Positions 9,824-19,467 of a stretch of 64,000 bases of DNA are shown here, in pieces (position 1 is the stretch's first letter; each line of letters starts with the position of its first letter). The notes under the pieces are model-generated. The model was not told the DNA's origin and did not search any database. It saw only the letters and a program-made list of their open reading frames with translations. This DNA is from Pseudovibrio flavus. GTDB taxonomy: Bacteria > Pseudomonadota > Alphaproteobacteria > Rhizobiales > Stappiaceae. The translations under genes and the position numbers were made by a program. The stretch lies in the NCBI RefSeq assembly GCF_009711345.1, contig NZ_SMMA01000060.1, positions 1-64,000 of the forward strand, written 5' to 3'.

Positions 9824-11257
9824 GTGACCCCGCGCCTCAAACTGATCGCCCTTGTTGTGTCTTGCGCGTTGATGATGAACATGATCGACGCAACAGTTCT
9901 GGGAACAGCCCTTCCGGCTATCGCAACCGACTTTGGAAGCGACCCCGTTTCCATGAACCTGACAATGTCGGTCTACCTGCTCATGCTGGCAGTCTTCATT
10001 CCCCTTTCGGGCTGGATGGCAGACAAGTACGGAACCAAGCCCGTCTTTCTGGTCGCGATCAGCGTCTTTATGATCTCTTCCGTTCTATGCGGCCTTGCCA
10101 ACTCCCAGTTGGAACTTGTGGCAGCACGCGCCCTGCAAGGCGCATCCGGCGCACTCACCCTGCCCGTTGCACGATTGGTTTTGCTGAAAGCGGCGCCAAA
10201 GGAAGCGCTAGTGCAAGCCATGATCTGGGTTACGATCCCTGCCCTCATTGGCCCGCTCATCGGTCCGCCACTTGGCGGCTTTTTGGTAACCTATGCGTCT
10301 TGGCGCTGGATTTTCTGGATCAACGTCCCAATCGGCTTGATCGGCCTTGTGATGGCCCTTGCCTATTTTGAGAACTCGAAGGAAGAGGATGTAAGCCCGC
10401 TAGACTGGAAAGGTTTCCTGCTGATTGCCCCTGCATCGATCCTTCTTCTGGTAGGCATAGAAGCCCTTGCCTACAGCGACCAGAACCCCGTTCTTCCTGC
10501 AGGTTTTGCAGCTGTCTCTCTTTTGCTCTTTGCGCTTTACGTACGCCATGCGGCGCGGCGGGCTAACCCTATCATCGACTTGAAGCTGTTGAGCGAACCG
10601 ACATTCCGCGCCAGCGTTTCCGGCGGCACGCTGTTCCGCTTCGGTATTGGCGCCTTCCCCTTCCTGATGCCCCTAATGCTTCAAGAAGGGTTTGGCCACA
10701 CAGCGCTACAGTCCGGCATGATCACCTTCACAACAGCAGCCGGTGCGCTTTTGATGAAGTTTGTCGCTCCTCGCGCCCTTGCGCGCTACGGCTTTAGAGG
10801 CGTTCTTGTGCCAAACACGGTTGTCGTTGCGCTTTCCATGTTCGTGATCTGCTTCTTTACTGCAAACACGCCATATTGGCTGATGGGTGTCGTACTGCTG
10901 TTTGGCGGCTTCTTCCGTTCCCTTCAATTTACTGCGATCAACTCGCTTGGCTTCAGCGAGCTGGACAAAAAGCAGATGAGCCGCGCAACAAGCTTTAGCG
11001 CCATGGCCCAGCAGCTCTCGCTAACCGTTGGCGTTGGCGTTGGCGCGCTTGCGCTCAACGTTTCCATGAGCCTGCGCGGTAGCACTCAACTGGAGCCGAC
11101 AGACTTTATCGTCGCCTTTGCCACCATCTCGCTTTTGATGCTGGTTTCTCTGTTCGAGTTCACGCGCCTCAAACCAGAAGACGGCGCAGAAGCTGCCAAG
11201 CACAAACCAACAACGGTTGGCGGAATTTCGCGCCCACCTTCTGACAGTCGTACCTAA
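9824..11257 (+). CDS. DHA2-type MFS drug/proton antiporter
   Basis: 477-residue inner-membrane transporter of the major facilitator superfamily, EmrB/QacA (DHA2) subfamily with about 14 hydrophobic helices. Family motifs are visible: SCALMMNMIDATVLGTALPAI in helix 1, the motif A loop GWMADKYGTKPVF (about 62-75), and motif C-like ALIGPLIGPPLGGF (about 144-157). It starts at a GTG (9824), because helix 1 would be truncated from the next ATG. There is no adjacent membrane-fusion or TetR gene, so the exported compound is unknown. It converges on sdaA and shares a bidirectional terminator with it. Confidence 0.88.
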   Translation: MTPRLKLIALVVSCALMMNMIDATVLGTALPAIATDFGSDPVSMNLTMSVYLLMLAVFIPLSGWMADKYGTKPVFLVAISVFMISSVLCGLANSQLELVAARALQGASGALTLPVARLVLLKAAPKEALVQAMIWVTIPALIGPLIGPPLGGFLVTYASWRWIFWINVPIGLIGLVMALAYFENSKEEDVSPLDWKGFLLIAPASILLLVGIEALAYSDQNPVLPAGFAAVSLLLFALYVRHAARRANPIIDLKLLSEPTFRASVSGGTLFRFGIGAFPFLMPLMLQEGFGHTALQSGMITFTTAAGALLMKFVAPRALARYGFRGVLVPNTVVVALSMFVICFFTANTPYWLMGVVLLFGGFFRSLQFTAINSLGFSELDKKQMSRATSFSAMAQQLSLTVGVGVGALALNVSMSLRGSTQLEPTDFIVAFATISLLMLVSLFEFTRLKPEDGAEAAKHKPTTVGGISRPPSDSRT

Positions 11258-11273
11258 CCACACACGTCCAGGC

Positions 11274-11304
11274 AAAAAAACAGCCGGTAAAGACCGGCTG
11301 CTTT
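11274..11304. terminator. Bidirectional terminator between the MFS gene and sdaA
   Basis: CAGCCGGT-AAAG-ACCGGCTG forms a perfect 8-bp stem (11281-11300). It has seven A residues on the left, giving TTTTTTT for minus-strand transcripts, and CTTTTAC on the right. It ends the sdaA transcript strongly and the MFS transcript more weakly. Confidence 0.88.
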
Positions 11305-11325
11305 TACATCTAGATTTCAAGCTAC

Positions 11326-12693
11326 TCAGCTTGCTTGCTGAAGCACTTTCACGGCCAGACCACCACGAGAAGTTTCACGGTATTTCGGGCACATATCTTT
11401 GCCCGTCTGGTACATGGTGGCGATAACCTTATCCAGTGAAACGACAGGATCAGAGTTACGGCGCAGCGCCATACGGGTGGAGTTGACTGCTTTGACCGAT
11501 GCAATCGCGTTACGCTCAATGCACGGCACCTGCACCTGACCGGCAACAGGGTCACACGTTAGGCCCAGATTGTGTTCCATGCCGATTTCAGCTGCGATAC
11601 AGACCTGAGACGGGCTTGCGCCCATCAACTCAGCAAGACCAGCGGCCGCCATAGAGCACGCAACGCCGACTTCACCCTGACAACCAACTTCCGCGCCGGA
11701 GATGGATGCATTCATTTTGTAGAGCATGCCAATAGCACCGGCCGCCAAGAAGTACTTGGTGTAATGCTCGGCAGAAACGCGCTCGATGAACTTGTCGTAG
11801 TACGCCAGAACCGCCGGAATGATACCCGCAGCACCGTTTGTTGGCGCAGTGACCACGCGGCCGCCAGCAGCGTTCTCTTCTGACACAGCAAGGGCGAACA
11901 GGTTAATCCAGTCAACGGTCGCCATCGGGTCGTTGTTTGAGCGTTCAGATGCTGTCAGGTGACGATGAAGAGCAGCGGCACGGCGCGGCACACGCAGCGG
12001 GCCAGCAAGAAGGCCTTCCACCTTGATACCGTTTTCGATAGCGCCGCGCATGACAGACCAAACGTGGCTAAGATGCTCATTGATCTCTGCTTCGCTGCGG
12101 AACGACTTTTCGTTCTCGTAAATCAGCGAGGAAATGCTCTTACCTGTGGCCTTGCACTGCGCCAGCAGTTCTTCAGCGTTTGCGAACGGGTACTTCACAT
12201 CACGCTCGCCAGAAGAGCCCTGCCCGAAGTTTTCTTCATCAACGATGAAGCCGCCACCGATGGAGTAGTAAGTCTTCGTCAGCACCAGCTCGTCACCAAT
12301 GAAGGCATGAAGCTTCATACCGTTTTCGTGAAGATCAAGCGCTGGCTCATGGAACGTGATCGCATCAGCAGGGAAATCAACCACATGGCAGTGCAAACCA
12401 ACCGGAAGACGGCCTGTTTGTTCAACACGGGCGATAAACTCAGGAATACCGGCAATATCAACTGTCTCCGGCGAGTTACCGCCAAGGCCCATGATGATAG
12501 CGATATCGGTGTGGTGACCTTTACCGGTCAGCGACAAAGAGCCGTAAATATCAACGGTAATGCGTGTCACCTGACGCAGTTTGTCTGTTGCCCGCAATGT
12601 ATCGATAAACTGCTTGGCCGCTTTCATAGGGCCAATGGTGTGCGAGCTGGACGGACCAACACCGACTTTGAAAATATCAAGTGTACTCAGCAT
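11326..12693 (-). CDS. sdaA: L-serine ammonia-lyase (iron-sulfur type)
   Basis: Deaminates L-serine to pyruvate and ammonia. 455 residues from the ATG at 12693, preceded by AAGGA; the frame runs on to 12732 without a better site. The fused beta and alpha domains are present: [15 protein letters not shown] at the N-terminus, and the [4Fe-4S] cysteine motifs [16 protein letters not shown] and [18 protein letters not shown] in the C-terminal domain. It sits just downstream of a serine-type transporter gene in the same direction, so uptake and deamination are probably coupled. A hairpin between the two genes may reduce sdaA transcription. Confidence 0.96.
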   Translation of the reverse strand: MLSTLDIFKVGVGPSSSHTIGPMKAAKQFIDTLRATDKLRQVTRITVDIYGSLSLTGKGHHTDIAIIMGLGGNSPETVDIAGIPEFIARVEQTGRLPVGLHCHVVDFPADAITFHEPALDLHENGMKLHAFIGDELVLTKTYYSIGGGFIVDEENFGQGSSGERDVKYPFANAEELLAQCKATGKSISSLIYENEKSFRSEAEINEHLSHVWSVMRGAIENGIKVEGLLAGPLRVPRRAAALHRHLTASERSNNDPMATVDWINLFALAVSEENAAGGRVVTAPTNGAAGIIPAVLAYYDKFIERVSAEHYTKYFLAAGAIGMLYKMNASISGAEVGCQGEVGVACSMAAAGLAELMGASPSQVCIAAEIGMEHNLGLTCDPVAGQVQVPCIERNAIASVKAVNSTRMALRRNSDPVVSLDKVIATMYQTGKDMCPKYRETSRGGLAVKVLQQAS

Positions 12694-12710
12694 TTGAGGA
12701 ATTCCTTGAA

Positions 12711-12738
12711 AAGAAACCGGCGCCAATGGCACCGGTTT
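12711..12738 (-). terminator. Intercistronic hairpin (partial terminator) between transporter gene and sdaA
   Basis: Minus strand: AAACCGGTGCC-ATT-GGCGCCGGTTT is an 11-bp stem with one G-T pair, followed by a CTTTTC tract. The sdaA ribosome-binding site comes straight after it, so it may act as a leaky terminator or mRNA stabiliser inside a dicistronic unit. Confidence 0.6.
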
Positions 12739-12767
12739 CCTTTGTTTTTCGAAGAAAAGCTTGAAGC

Positions 12768-14045
12768 TTAGAACAGGCCGCCAATGATGGAGCTGATCGC
12801 AACCACACCCATCACCGCGATGAAGATGTTGGACAGCGCACCGTCGTACTTCTTCATGCTTGGTACTTTCTTGATGGCGTACATCGGCATCAGGAACAGG
12901 ATCGCTGCGATAAACGGCGCGCCGAGGGATTCAATCATACCCAGTACAGACGGGTTGATGACTGCAACACCCCATACGGAGAAGAAGAAGAACGCAACCA
13001 GCAGAGTTTCGAAGCGTTTTTCGCCAACGCGCTTTACGGTGTTCGGAGCAGTTTTCTTCACGATACCGGCCAGACCTTCTTTTGCGCCAACGTAGTGGCC
13101 GAAGAAGGAGGAGAAGATCGCAAGGAATGCAACAAGCGGACCAAGCAGAGAGATAACAGGGTTATCGAACTCGTTTGCAAGGTAGCTGAGAACCGGCAGG
13201 TTCTGTGCCTTTGCTTCTGCAAGCTGTGCAGGGCTAAGAGCAAGAACACAAGAGAACACGAACAGCATCACGAAGCCAAGCAGCATCAGGGATGCGCGCT
13301 GCAGGATGAGGTCGGACTTTGCTTCCGCGTCTTTGCCGTGCGCTTCACGCTGAGCCAGAGCCATGTAGGAAATTGCAGGGCTGTGGTTGAACGAGAAGAT
13401 CAGCATAGGAATGGTCAGATAAACCACCAACAACATGGTGCCGAATGTAGGCATCGTAGACAGGGACATCGCGTCAAAGGACCAATGCGGAACCAGATAG
13501 AGCGACATACCAATCAGGATGAATACAAGCGGGTAAACCAACAGCTCAGTCGCAACAAGCATGAGACGACGACCAAGGATCATCACGCCCATCATCATTG
13601 CAACAAGCACACCGGACAGGATCCAGCGAGGGATCTCAGGACCGCCCATCTGGTTGATGATGAAGCTATCGACCGTGTTGGTAATGGCGTTACCGTAAAT
13701 CAGAACGATCGGGTAGATCGCAAAGAAGTACAGGAAGGTAATAACGAGACCTGCGGTCTTACCGAAGTGCTCTTCTACAACGTCGGTAATGTCAGCATCG
13801 TCGCGCTTAGAGGACAATACAAAACGCGCCAAAGCACGGTGAGCATAGTAGGTCATAGGACCGACAAGCGCCGCGATCATCACCAGTGGCCAGAAGCCTT
13901 CAAGACCTGCGCGGATTGGCAGGAACAGCACGCCAGCACCTACGGCTGTACCGAACATTGAAAGCGACCATGTGAGGTCTTGTTTTGTGAATGAAACTTT
14001 TTTCTTTTTTTCTACTGCATATTCAGCAGCAACTTGATCAGTCAC
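12768..14045 (-). CDS. Serine/threonine-type amino acid permease (HAAAP family, SdaC-like)
   Basis: Proton-coupled amino acid importer of the inner membrane, 425 residues with about 11 hydrophobic helices. The first, LTWSLSMFGTAVGAGVLFLPI, carries the family GTAVGAGVLFLP motif; FSFNHSPAISYM is the SdaC/TdcC family signature in mid-protein. I chose the GTG at 14045, which has GGGAG about 9 nt upstream and leaves the usual short basic N-terminus (VEKKKKVSF). The frame remains open to 14144, but that part is not transporter-like. The adjacent sdaA points to serine as the likely substrate. Confidence 0.88.
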   Translation of the reverse strand: MTDQVAAEYAVEKKKKVSFTKQDLTWSLSMFGTAVGAGVLFLPIRAGLEGFWPLVMIAALVGPMTYYAHRALARFVLSSKRDDADITDVVEEHFGKTAGLVITFLYFFAIYPIVLIYGNAITNTVDSFIINQMGGPEIPRWILSGVLVAMMMGVMILGRRLMLVATELLVYPLVFILIGMSLYLVPHWSFDAMSLSTMPTFGTMLLVVYLTIPMLIFSFNHSPAISYMALAQREAHGKDAEAKSDLILQRASLMLLGFVMLFVFSCVLALSPAQLAEAKAQNLPVLSYLANEFDNPVISLLGPLVAFLAIFSSFFGHYVGAKEGLAGIVKKTAPNTVKRVGEKRFETLLVAFFFFSVWGVAVINPSVLGMIESLGAPFIAAILFLMPMYAIKKVPSMKKYDGALSNIFIAVMGVVAISSIIGGLF

Positions 14046-14571
14046 GAGACTTATCTCCCAATATGTACTCGACTTTACCGAGAGGAGCTTCCAACCCTCC
14101 GGCAACGTTGGGCGTTGATATACCTGCACATAACAAGAAAGCACATAGGTTTTTCACGTATACACAAAATGACAACTACGTAAGATCAAGCAATATTTGA
14201 AAGGATATTTTGCCAGCAGTAAAACAAGTGAAAACCTGCTTTAAGACTAGTCAAGATAAGACAGTAATTATGACCAATCTAGGGAGTTCCACTAAGATCG
14301 CGAAATTACTACAGTTTCCGATATGGGAAGGGTCCATTTTCAGTCAAAAACGGCAGGTATCGAAAACTTGAGATATCAGCAAAACCACTTTCAAAAAAAT
14401 GTGACAGAAGTCATTGCTGCGACACTCTGCCATACACCATTGATTGCATCACCAAGGGTAAGGGCAATTTCTTAGAGTTGCTGAATTTGGAAATGCGAAG
14501 AAAGTTTTGCTCAGCAAGACGCTGGCAGGAGCAAGCCGAACCAAGAAAAGGCCCGGCTCACAAATCAAATC
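14046..14571. other. Intergenic region between AsmA-like gene and serine permease gene
   Basis: 526 bp with no frame that looks like a gene on either strand. It is AT-richer than the neighbours and must contain the promoter of the serine permease operon. The minus-strand sequence just after the AsmA-like stop has a weak GAGCCGGGCC-TTTTCTT element that could be its terminator. Nothing else is recognised. Confidence 0.4.
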
Positions 14572-17500
14572 CTACTGGAATTCGAACATTCGCCTGAAAA
14601 TGCCAGGCGCGATAACAGACACCGGATTAACGACGAACTGCGGGTCAGAGAGCTTACCTTCCAGCTTATAGGTAACACCGAAAAGACCGCCGCTGGATGA
14701 GCCTCCACCAAGAGCTTTACCGATGATAGGCAGCTTGGCGAACAGGTTATTGATCGCGTAGATCGGCACAAAAGTACCGGTGATATCGACTGTCTCTGCG
14801 TTCAGATTGACGCCGCCTGCAAACGAGCCGCCCAGAATATTACCGGCAAGCAGACCTTCATCAATGGTAATCAGGTCCTTATTTCGGCGGAACTGCACCT
14901 GCATCTTCTGGAAAGACGCCTCACCACTGCTAACCGCTGCGGAATAAACGGCCGCGTCGCGAGCGCTGCCTGCAGGCTTACGCCGAATGCCTTTCAGCGC
15001 ACGGATCGCACTATCATCAACAATGGAGAAGTCCTTTACAGTGACAGTGCCTGTCCATTCATCGGATGCGGAAATGTCGATATGTCCCCAGCCGCGACCA
15101 CCACGCATACGCTTGAACATCTTAAGGAAGCGCAGTACCTCACCAACATCAGCAGCGTTGGCTGAGAGCCTACGGCCATCGCCATTAGGGGCAAGATTAA
15201 CCGTAAACGCGTTCTTTTGCGCTGTGCTGCCGGTAAACTGCAAGGACGTCAGCTTACCCTTTTTCATCTTGGCGGTGCCGTCAACGCCGAATGCTGACAT
15301 GCCGCCGTAACCGATAAGCTGCTCCGCGTTCACATTCACCAGTACATCAACCCCGAAATCCCGCTTCTGGTTAGGGTGTTCCGTTGGCGACATGGCGCGT
15401 AACATCGCTCGCCCATCAAACCGTTTGGCGTCAAAATCAACCCGATAAGAGCCGTCAGGCTGATGCTTGATCGAAAGCTCGGCATTATCGGCAGGACGCA
15501 AATTGAAGCGTGAGAAATCAGCAAAATTCAAGCTACCCGTTGTATCAACGCGCAGGTTACCGCGAATATCCACGCCCTCGGACTTCAAGGATAGGTTATG
15601 GATCGTAACCCCCTCGGCAGATTTGGACATTCTAAAGCGGGCGGTAGCAGGAATGCCCTTCCCCTTCTTCCAGCCGATCTGCGAGATGTTCACGCTCGCC
15701 TTGGTCAGGTCCATAGAATAGGAACGAACGCCGTCCTTTTCCTCAAACCCAACCCGCATGGTGCCGGTAACGAAGTCAGTGAGATCAACACCAAGCTCTA
15801 GCAGCTCTTGGGGATCGGCTTCGAACATCACATCCTGATGCTTTTGCGCGCTACTTCCATCCAGTGGCTGGGAGATATCGATATCTGCCTTAAGCCCGTT
15901 CAGAAGACCCGTGCCTTTGGCAGTAACAACCTTGTTGTTTGCAGTTACCAATAGGTCGGCATCTTCAATTTTCTGGCCAGCGATCTGGGCAGCGCTGGTG
16001 AAATCATCAGTCTGCAAAACCGCGGACCAAGCCACTTGATCTGCTGGGATCTTGCGCAGGCCAATCGGGAAATCAGCAGTGACTGTCAATTCACCCTGAC
16101 CAGAAAGCTGCCCCGGAAGCACATCAAGACGCTCCAGCGCAGAAAACGGCTTGGCATCCACCAGCACACCAAGGTCATCCGCTCTGCCCTTGACGGTAAT
16201 GTTCACGTCGGCAGGCTTCACCTTCGCGACAGGAAGGTCATAAATGTGAAAGTCCACCTTGGTGATATCGACGACATTACCGTCTTGCAGGCGGAACTGT
16301 CCGTCCTCACCAATAAGGGTAAGCGTCTCATCAGCAATCACACCACGGCCACTTAGTTGCGTCGCAATCGGAAGAGTGCTCAGCGGATGTACCGCAATGT
16401 TATGCAGGTCAAAGGAGGCAGTAAGGTCATTTCCGCTAAATGCAGGCGTTGATTTATCGCCGTCGAAAGCCTTTGGACCAAGAGCGAAGGCAAGATCTAT
16501 GTGGGTGGCAAAACCGCCAAGCACATGATCAACAACCCAGCTTCTTACCTTACCGATCGCGGTAACAGGCCATAGCTGCTTAACCTGATTGGCGTTAAGC
16601 CGCGGGCTCTGGATGACCAGCGCAAGCATTGGCCCTTCTGGAGCCAAAGTGAACGAACCGGCTGCATTGATATCGGCGCTGAGCCCCTGAGCGCGCGCCT
16701 TATCCAGATAAATGGTCTGATCTTTAAGATCTACACGGCCTCTAGCATAGGCATCAAGAAACACCACAGGCTGAGCGTCAACATCGTTAGGCCCGAATGC
16801 AGCCTCACGGGAGCCAAGAGCGTAGTGCCATGTATCATCATCGGTTGCTGGCGGTGTCAAAAGACCACCAAAAACCACCCGCGTGTTGCCGCGAGAAACA
16901 TAGGAGCGCTCAACGACGATATCAGGGTCACCGCGATTGAGGTAAAGATTAAGCGCGACTTCGTCGATCTCCAGTGTGCTTTCTTTCAAAGTCGCTTTGA
17001 TTGGAGAAGTTCTGACATTAAGCCGCGCATCAACAAAGTTACCCGGAGCATCAAGACGGGCAAAAGCAGAACTGCTCAAACGGGTGTGGGATACGCTGTT
17101 GTACTCAAGCTTTGATGAGTCCGGAAGAACGTCCATCACAGTGACATCAGCGATATCGATAGAGATATGGCGATCACCAGTCTCCGGCACCACTTCGCGG
17201 CGCATGGACCAGTTCCATCGCCCCAAACGACCTGCGATACTTGCGTTGATACCGAAGTTCACCTCGTCCATGAGCGAAAGCTTGGCATCGACACCATAGG
17301 CGCGGAAAATTTCAAGACCGGTCTGAATTGTGAGCGCACCGTTGCGCACATCAATCGTCTCAAGGTTCCAGTTCTTCAGCTCTTGGCCGAGAATGACAGA
17401 AAACTTATCAATCGCGACGACCTGATTTTGAACCTTAGGTAACGGCTTGGTACCTGCGGAAATCTTGATCTTCGCTGAAGGTCGCTCGAACGAGACCGTT

Positions 17501-17871
17501 TGCACTTCAAGACGGCCAAGAAGCAAGGCGCTGAAATTCACGCCAAGGCGAATACGCGGAACCAAGACCTCTGCGGAGGACCGCCCCTTTACAGAAACAA
17601 CTGCATTTTCAAGAAGAACCGCGCCGTTTCCAAAAGAAGAAAGATCAAGCTGAGCATCACCAATCTGCACGTCGATCGAAGACGTATCGATGTTGTTTGA
17701 AACCCAGTTCACCAGAAAAGGAATAGGCACAGGACCAGAAGCAAGGCGCAGAATACCGGCACCAATCGCGACAAGCAGGATCGCAAGCGCGATCAGCAAA
17801 TAGCGGTTACGGCGACTTCTGGTTTTGCACTCGGCAAGAGCCGGATCTTCTTTTTCTGCAGTTGTATTCAG
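14572..17871 (-). CDS. Giant AsmA-like envelope protein (DUF3971/AsmA-type C-terminal domain)
   Basis: About 1,100 residues. A short basic cytoplasmic tail (ECKTRSRRNRY) is followed by one membrane helix (LLIALAILLVAIGAGILRLA). The remainder is periplasmic beta-rich repeats, with DUF3971-like middle and an AsmA-like C-terminal part including GGSFAGGVNLNAETVDITGTFVP near the end. Related YhdP/TamB/AsmA proteins bridge the periplasm and help move phospholipids to the outer membrane; the role here is inferred from that family. The start is unusual: no ATG or GTG occurs between the upstream stop at 17893 and the membrane helix. I use CTG at 17871 (AGGGAT upstream); TTG at 17799 would cut off the basic tail. 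Confidence 0.75.
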   Translation of the reverse strand: MNTTAEKEDPALAECKTRSRRNRYLLIALAILLVAIGAGILRLASGPVPIPFLVNWVSNNIDTSSIDVQIGDAQLDLSSFGNGAVLLENAVVSVKGRSSAEVLVPRIRLGVNFSALLLGRLEVQTVSFERPSAKIKISAGTKPLPKVQNQVVAIDKFSVILGQELKNWNLETIDVRNGALTIQTGLEIFRAYGVDAKLSLMDEVNFGINASIAGRLGRWNWSMRREVVPETGDRHISIDIADVTVMDVLPDSSKLEYNSVSHTRLSSSAFARLDAPGNFVDARLNVRTSPIKATLKESTLEIDEVALNLYLNRGDPDIVVERSYVSRGNTRVVFGGLLTPPATDDDTWHYALGSREAAFGPNDVDAQPVVFLDAYARGRVDLKDQTIYLDKARAQGLSADINAAGSFTLAPEGPMLALVIQSPRLNANQVKQLWPVTAIGKVRSWVVDHVLGGFATHIDLAFALGPKAFDGDKSTPAFSGNDLTASFDLHNIAVHPLSTLPIATQLSGRGVIADETLTLIGEDGQFRLQDGNVVDITKVDFHIYDLPVAKVKPADVNITVKGRADDLGVLVDAKPFSALERLDVLPGQLSGQGELTVTADFPIGLRKIPADQVAWSAVLQTDDFTSAAQIAGQKIEDADLLVTANNKVVTAKGTGLLNGLKADIDISQPLDGSSAQKHQDVMFEADPQELLELGVDLTDFVTGTMRVGFEEKDGVRSYSMDLTKASVNISQIGWKKGKGIPATARFRMSKSAEGVTIHNLSLKSEGVDIRGNLRVDTTGSLNFADFSRFNLRPADNAELSIKHQPDGSYRVDFDAKRFDGRAMLRAMSPTEHPNQKRDFGVDVLVNVNAEQLIGYGGMSAFGVDGTAKMKKGKLTSLQFTGSTAQKNAFTVNLAPNGDGRRLSANAADVGEVLRFLKMFKRMRGGRGWGHIDISASDEWTGTVTVKDFSIVDDSAIRALKGIRRKPAGSARDAAVYSAAVSSGEASFQKMQVQFRRNKDLITIDEGLLAGNILGGSFAGGVNLNAETVDITGTFVPIYAINNLFAKLPIIGKALGGGSSSGGLFGVTYKLEGKLSDPQFVVNPVSVIAPGIFRRMFEFQ

Positions 17872-18038
17872 GTGCGTGATCCCTAGATTGTATTAGGCGG
17901 TTATGTCTCGAATCGTCTTGATGATATCCGCAAAACAACGCATCCGTTGCATTTGCTGAGCTTTATCCCAAACCGACACACTCATAGCATAGCTATCGAT
18001 GTTTTTTACCTAAAGATTCCACCAATTGGAGTAGCCCG

Positions 18039-18518
<480 letters not shown>

Positions 18519-18519
18519 T

Positions 18520-19374
18520 ATGAACCAGCACATCGGTACATATAGAGGGGTAGCTGGCCTACCCCCTGTTCCTTCACTTGCGGCGGGCGCGCGGCTCATC
18601 GTCTGCAACCCTGACCCAATGGAAAAGGTGGCGCTCGCCCACGCTGTTTCCCAAAAATGGTTCCAGCGTTCTCTTGGCATTCATCGCGGCGCAATGGAAA
18701 AGGCAATGCCGGAACGACCGGGACGACCTGAGCACCCCTTTCTGCTCGCCCCTCGCGATATGCCCAAGCGCGCAATGAACGCCAAGAGAACGCTGGCACT
18801 GCTTCACTCCCTTGCTCATATCGAGCTTAATGCCATTGATCTGACGTGGGACCTTATTGGAAGGTTCGCCACAACGCCCTTGCCCCGTTCCTATTACGAC
18901 GATTGGGTGCAGGTTGGCGTTGAAGAGGCCAAGCACTTCGGCCTCCTTGCTGAACGCTTGGCAAAACTCGGCCACAAATACGGTGACCTACCCGCCCATG
19001 ACGGCCTTTGGCAAAGCGCCCAGTCCACCAAAGATGATCTGACCGCACGCCTTGCCATCATTCCAATGGTGCTTGAAGCTCGCGGGTTGGATATCACTCC
19101 CTCAATGATCGAAAAGGCTCGTTCCACGAACGACAATGAGACTGCCGACATTCTGGAAATAATCTACGAAGACGAAAAGGGACACGTTGCGTATGGCGCC
19201 AAGTGGTTCCGCTTCTTGTGTGACAGACAAAACCGACCGCCGGAACGCACCTTTCAGAATCTCGTTCGCAAGCACTTCAAAGGCTCTTTGAAGCCACCCT
19301 TCAATGACCGCGCCCGCTCAGAGGCCGGACTTACCCCAGCGTTTTACAAACCCTTAATTCCAATAGTGGCTTAG
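18520..19374 (+). CDS. DUF455 ferritin-like domain protein
   Basis: 284-residue protein of the DUF455 (COG2833) group, which is predicted to adopt a ferritin-like four-helix fold with a di-iron site. Candidate metal ligands are the Glu/His residues in LLHSLAHIELNAIDLTWDL (about 90-108), VGVEEAKHFGLL, and IIYEDEKGHVAYGAKW. The start ATG lies immediately after the bcp stop, with no clear ribosome-binding site, so translation is probably coupled. A peroxidase plus a di-iron protein suggests a shared oxidative-stress or iron role, which is inference. No enzymatic activity is established for this family. Confidence 0.82.
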   Translation: MNQHIGTYRGVAGLPPVPSLAAGARLIVCNPDPMEKVALAHAVSQKWFQRSLGIHRGAMEKAMPERPGRPEHPFLLAPRDMPKRAMNAKRTLALLHSLAHIELNAIDLTWDLIGRFATTPLPRSYYDDWVQVGVEEAKHFGLLAERLAKLGHKYGDLPAHDGLWQSAQSTKDDLTARLAIIPMVLEARGLDITPSMIEKARSTNDNETADILEIIYEDEKGHVAYGAKWFRFLCDRQNRPPERTFQNLVRKHFKGSLKPPFNDRARSEAGLTPAFYKPLIPIVA

Positions 19375-19467
19375 TAAAATTACAGTCAGACTTTGTTAAC
19401 CTTAACCTTTTCTAATGGGCGCTGTCATAAAGATTAATTTCTAGCTGAAGTCTCGGAGATTTCCGAC

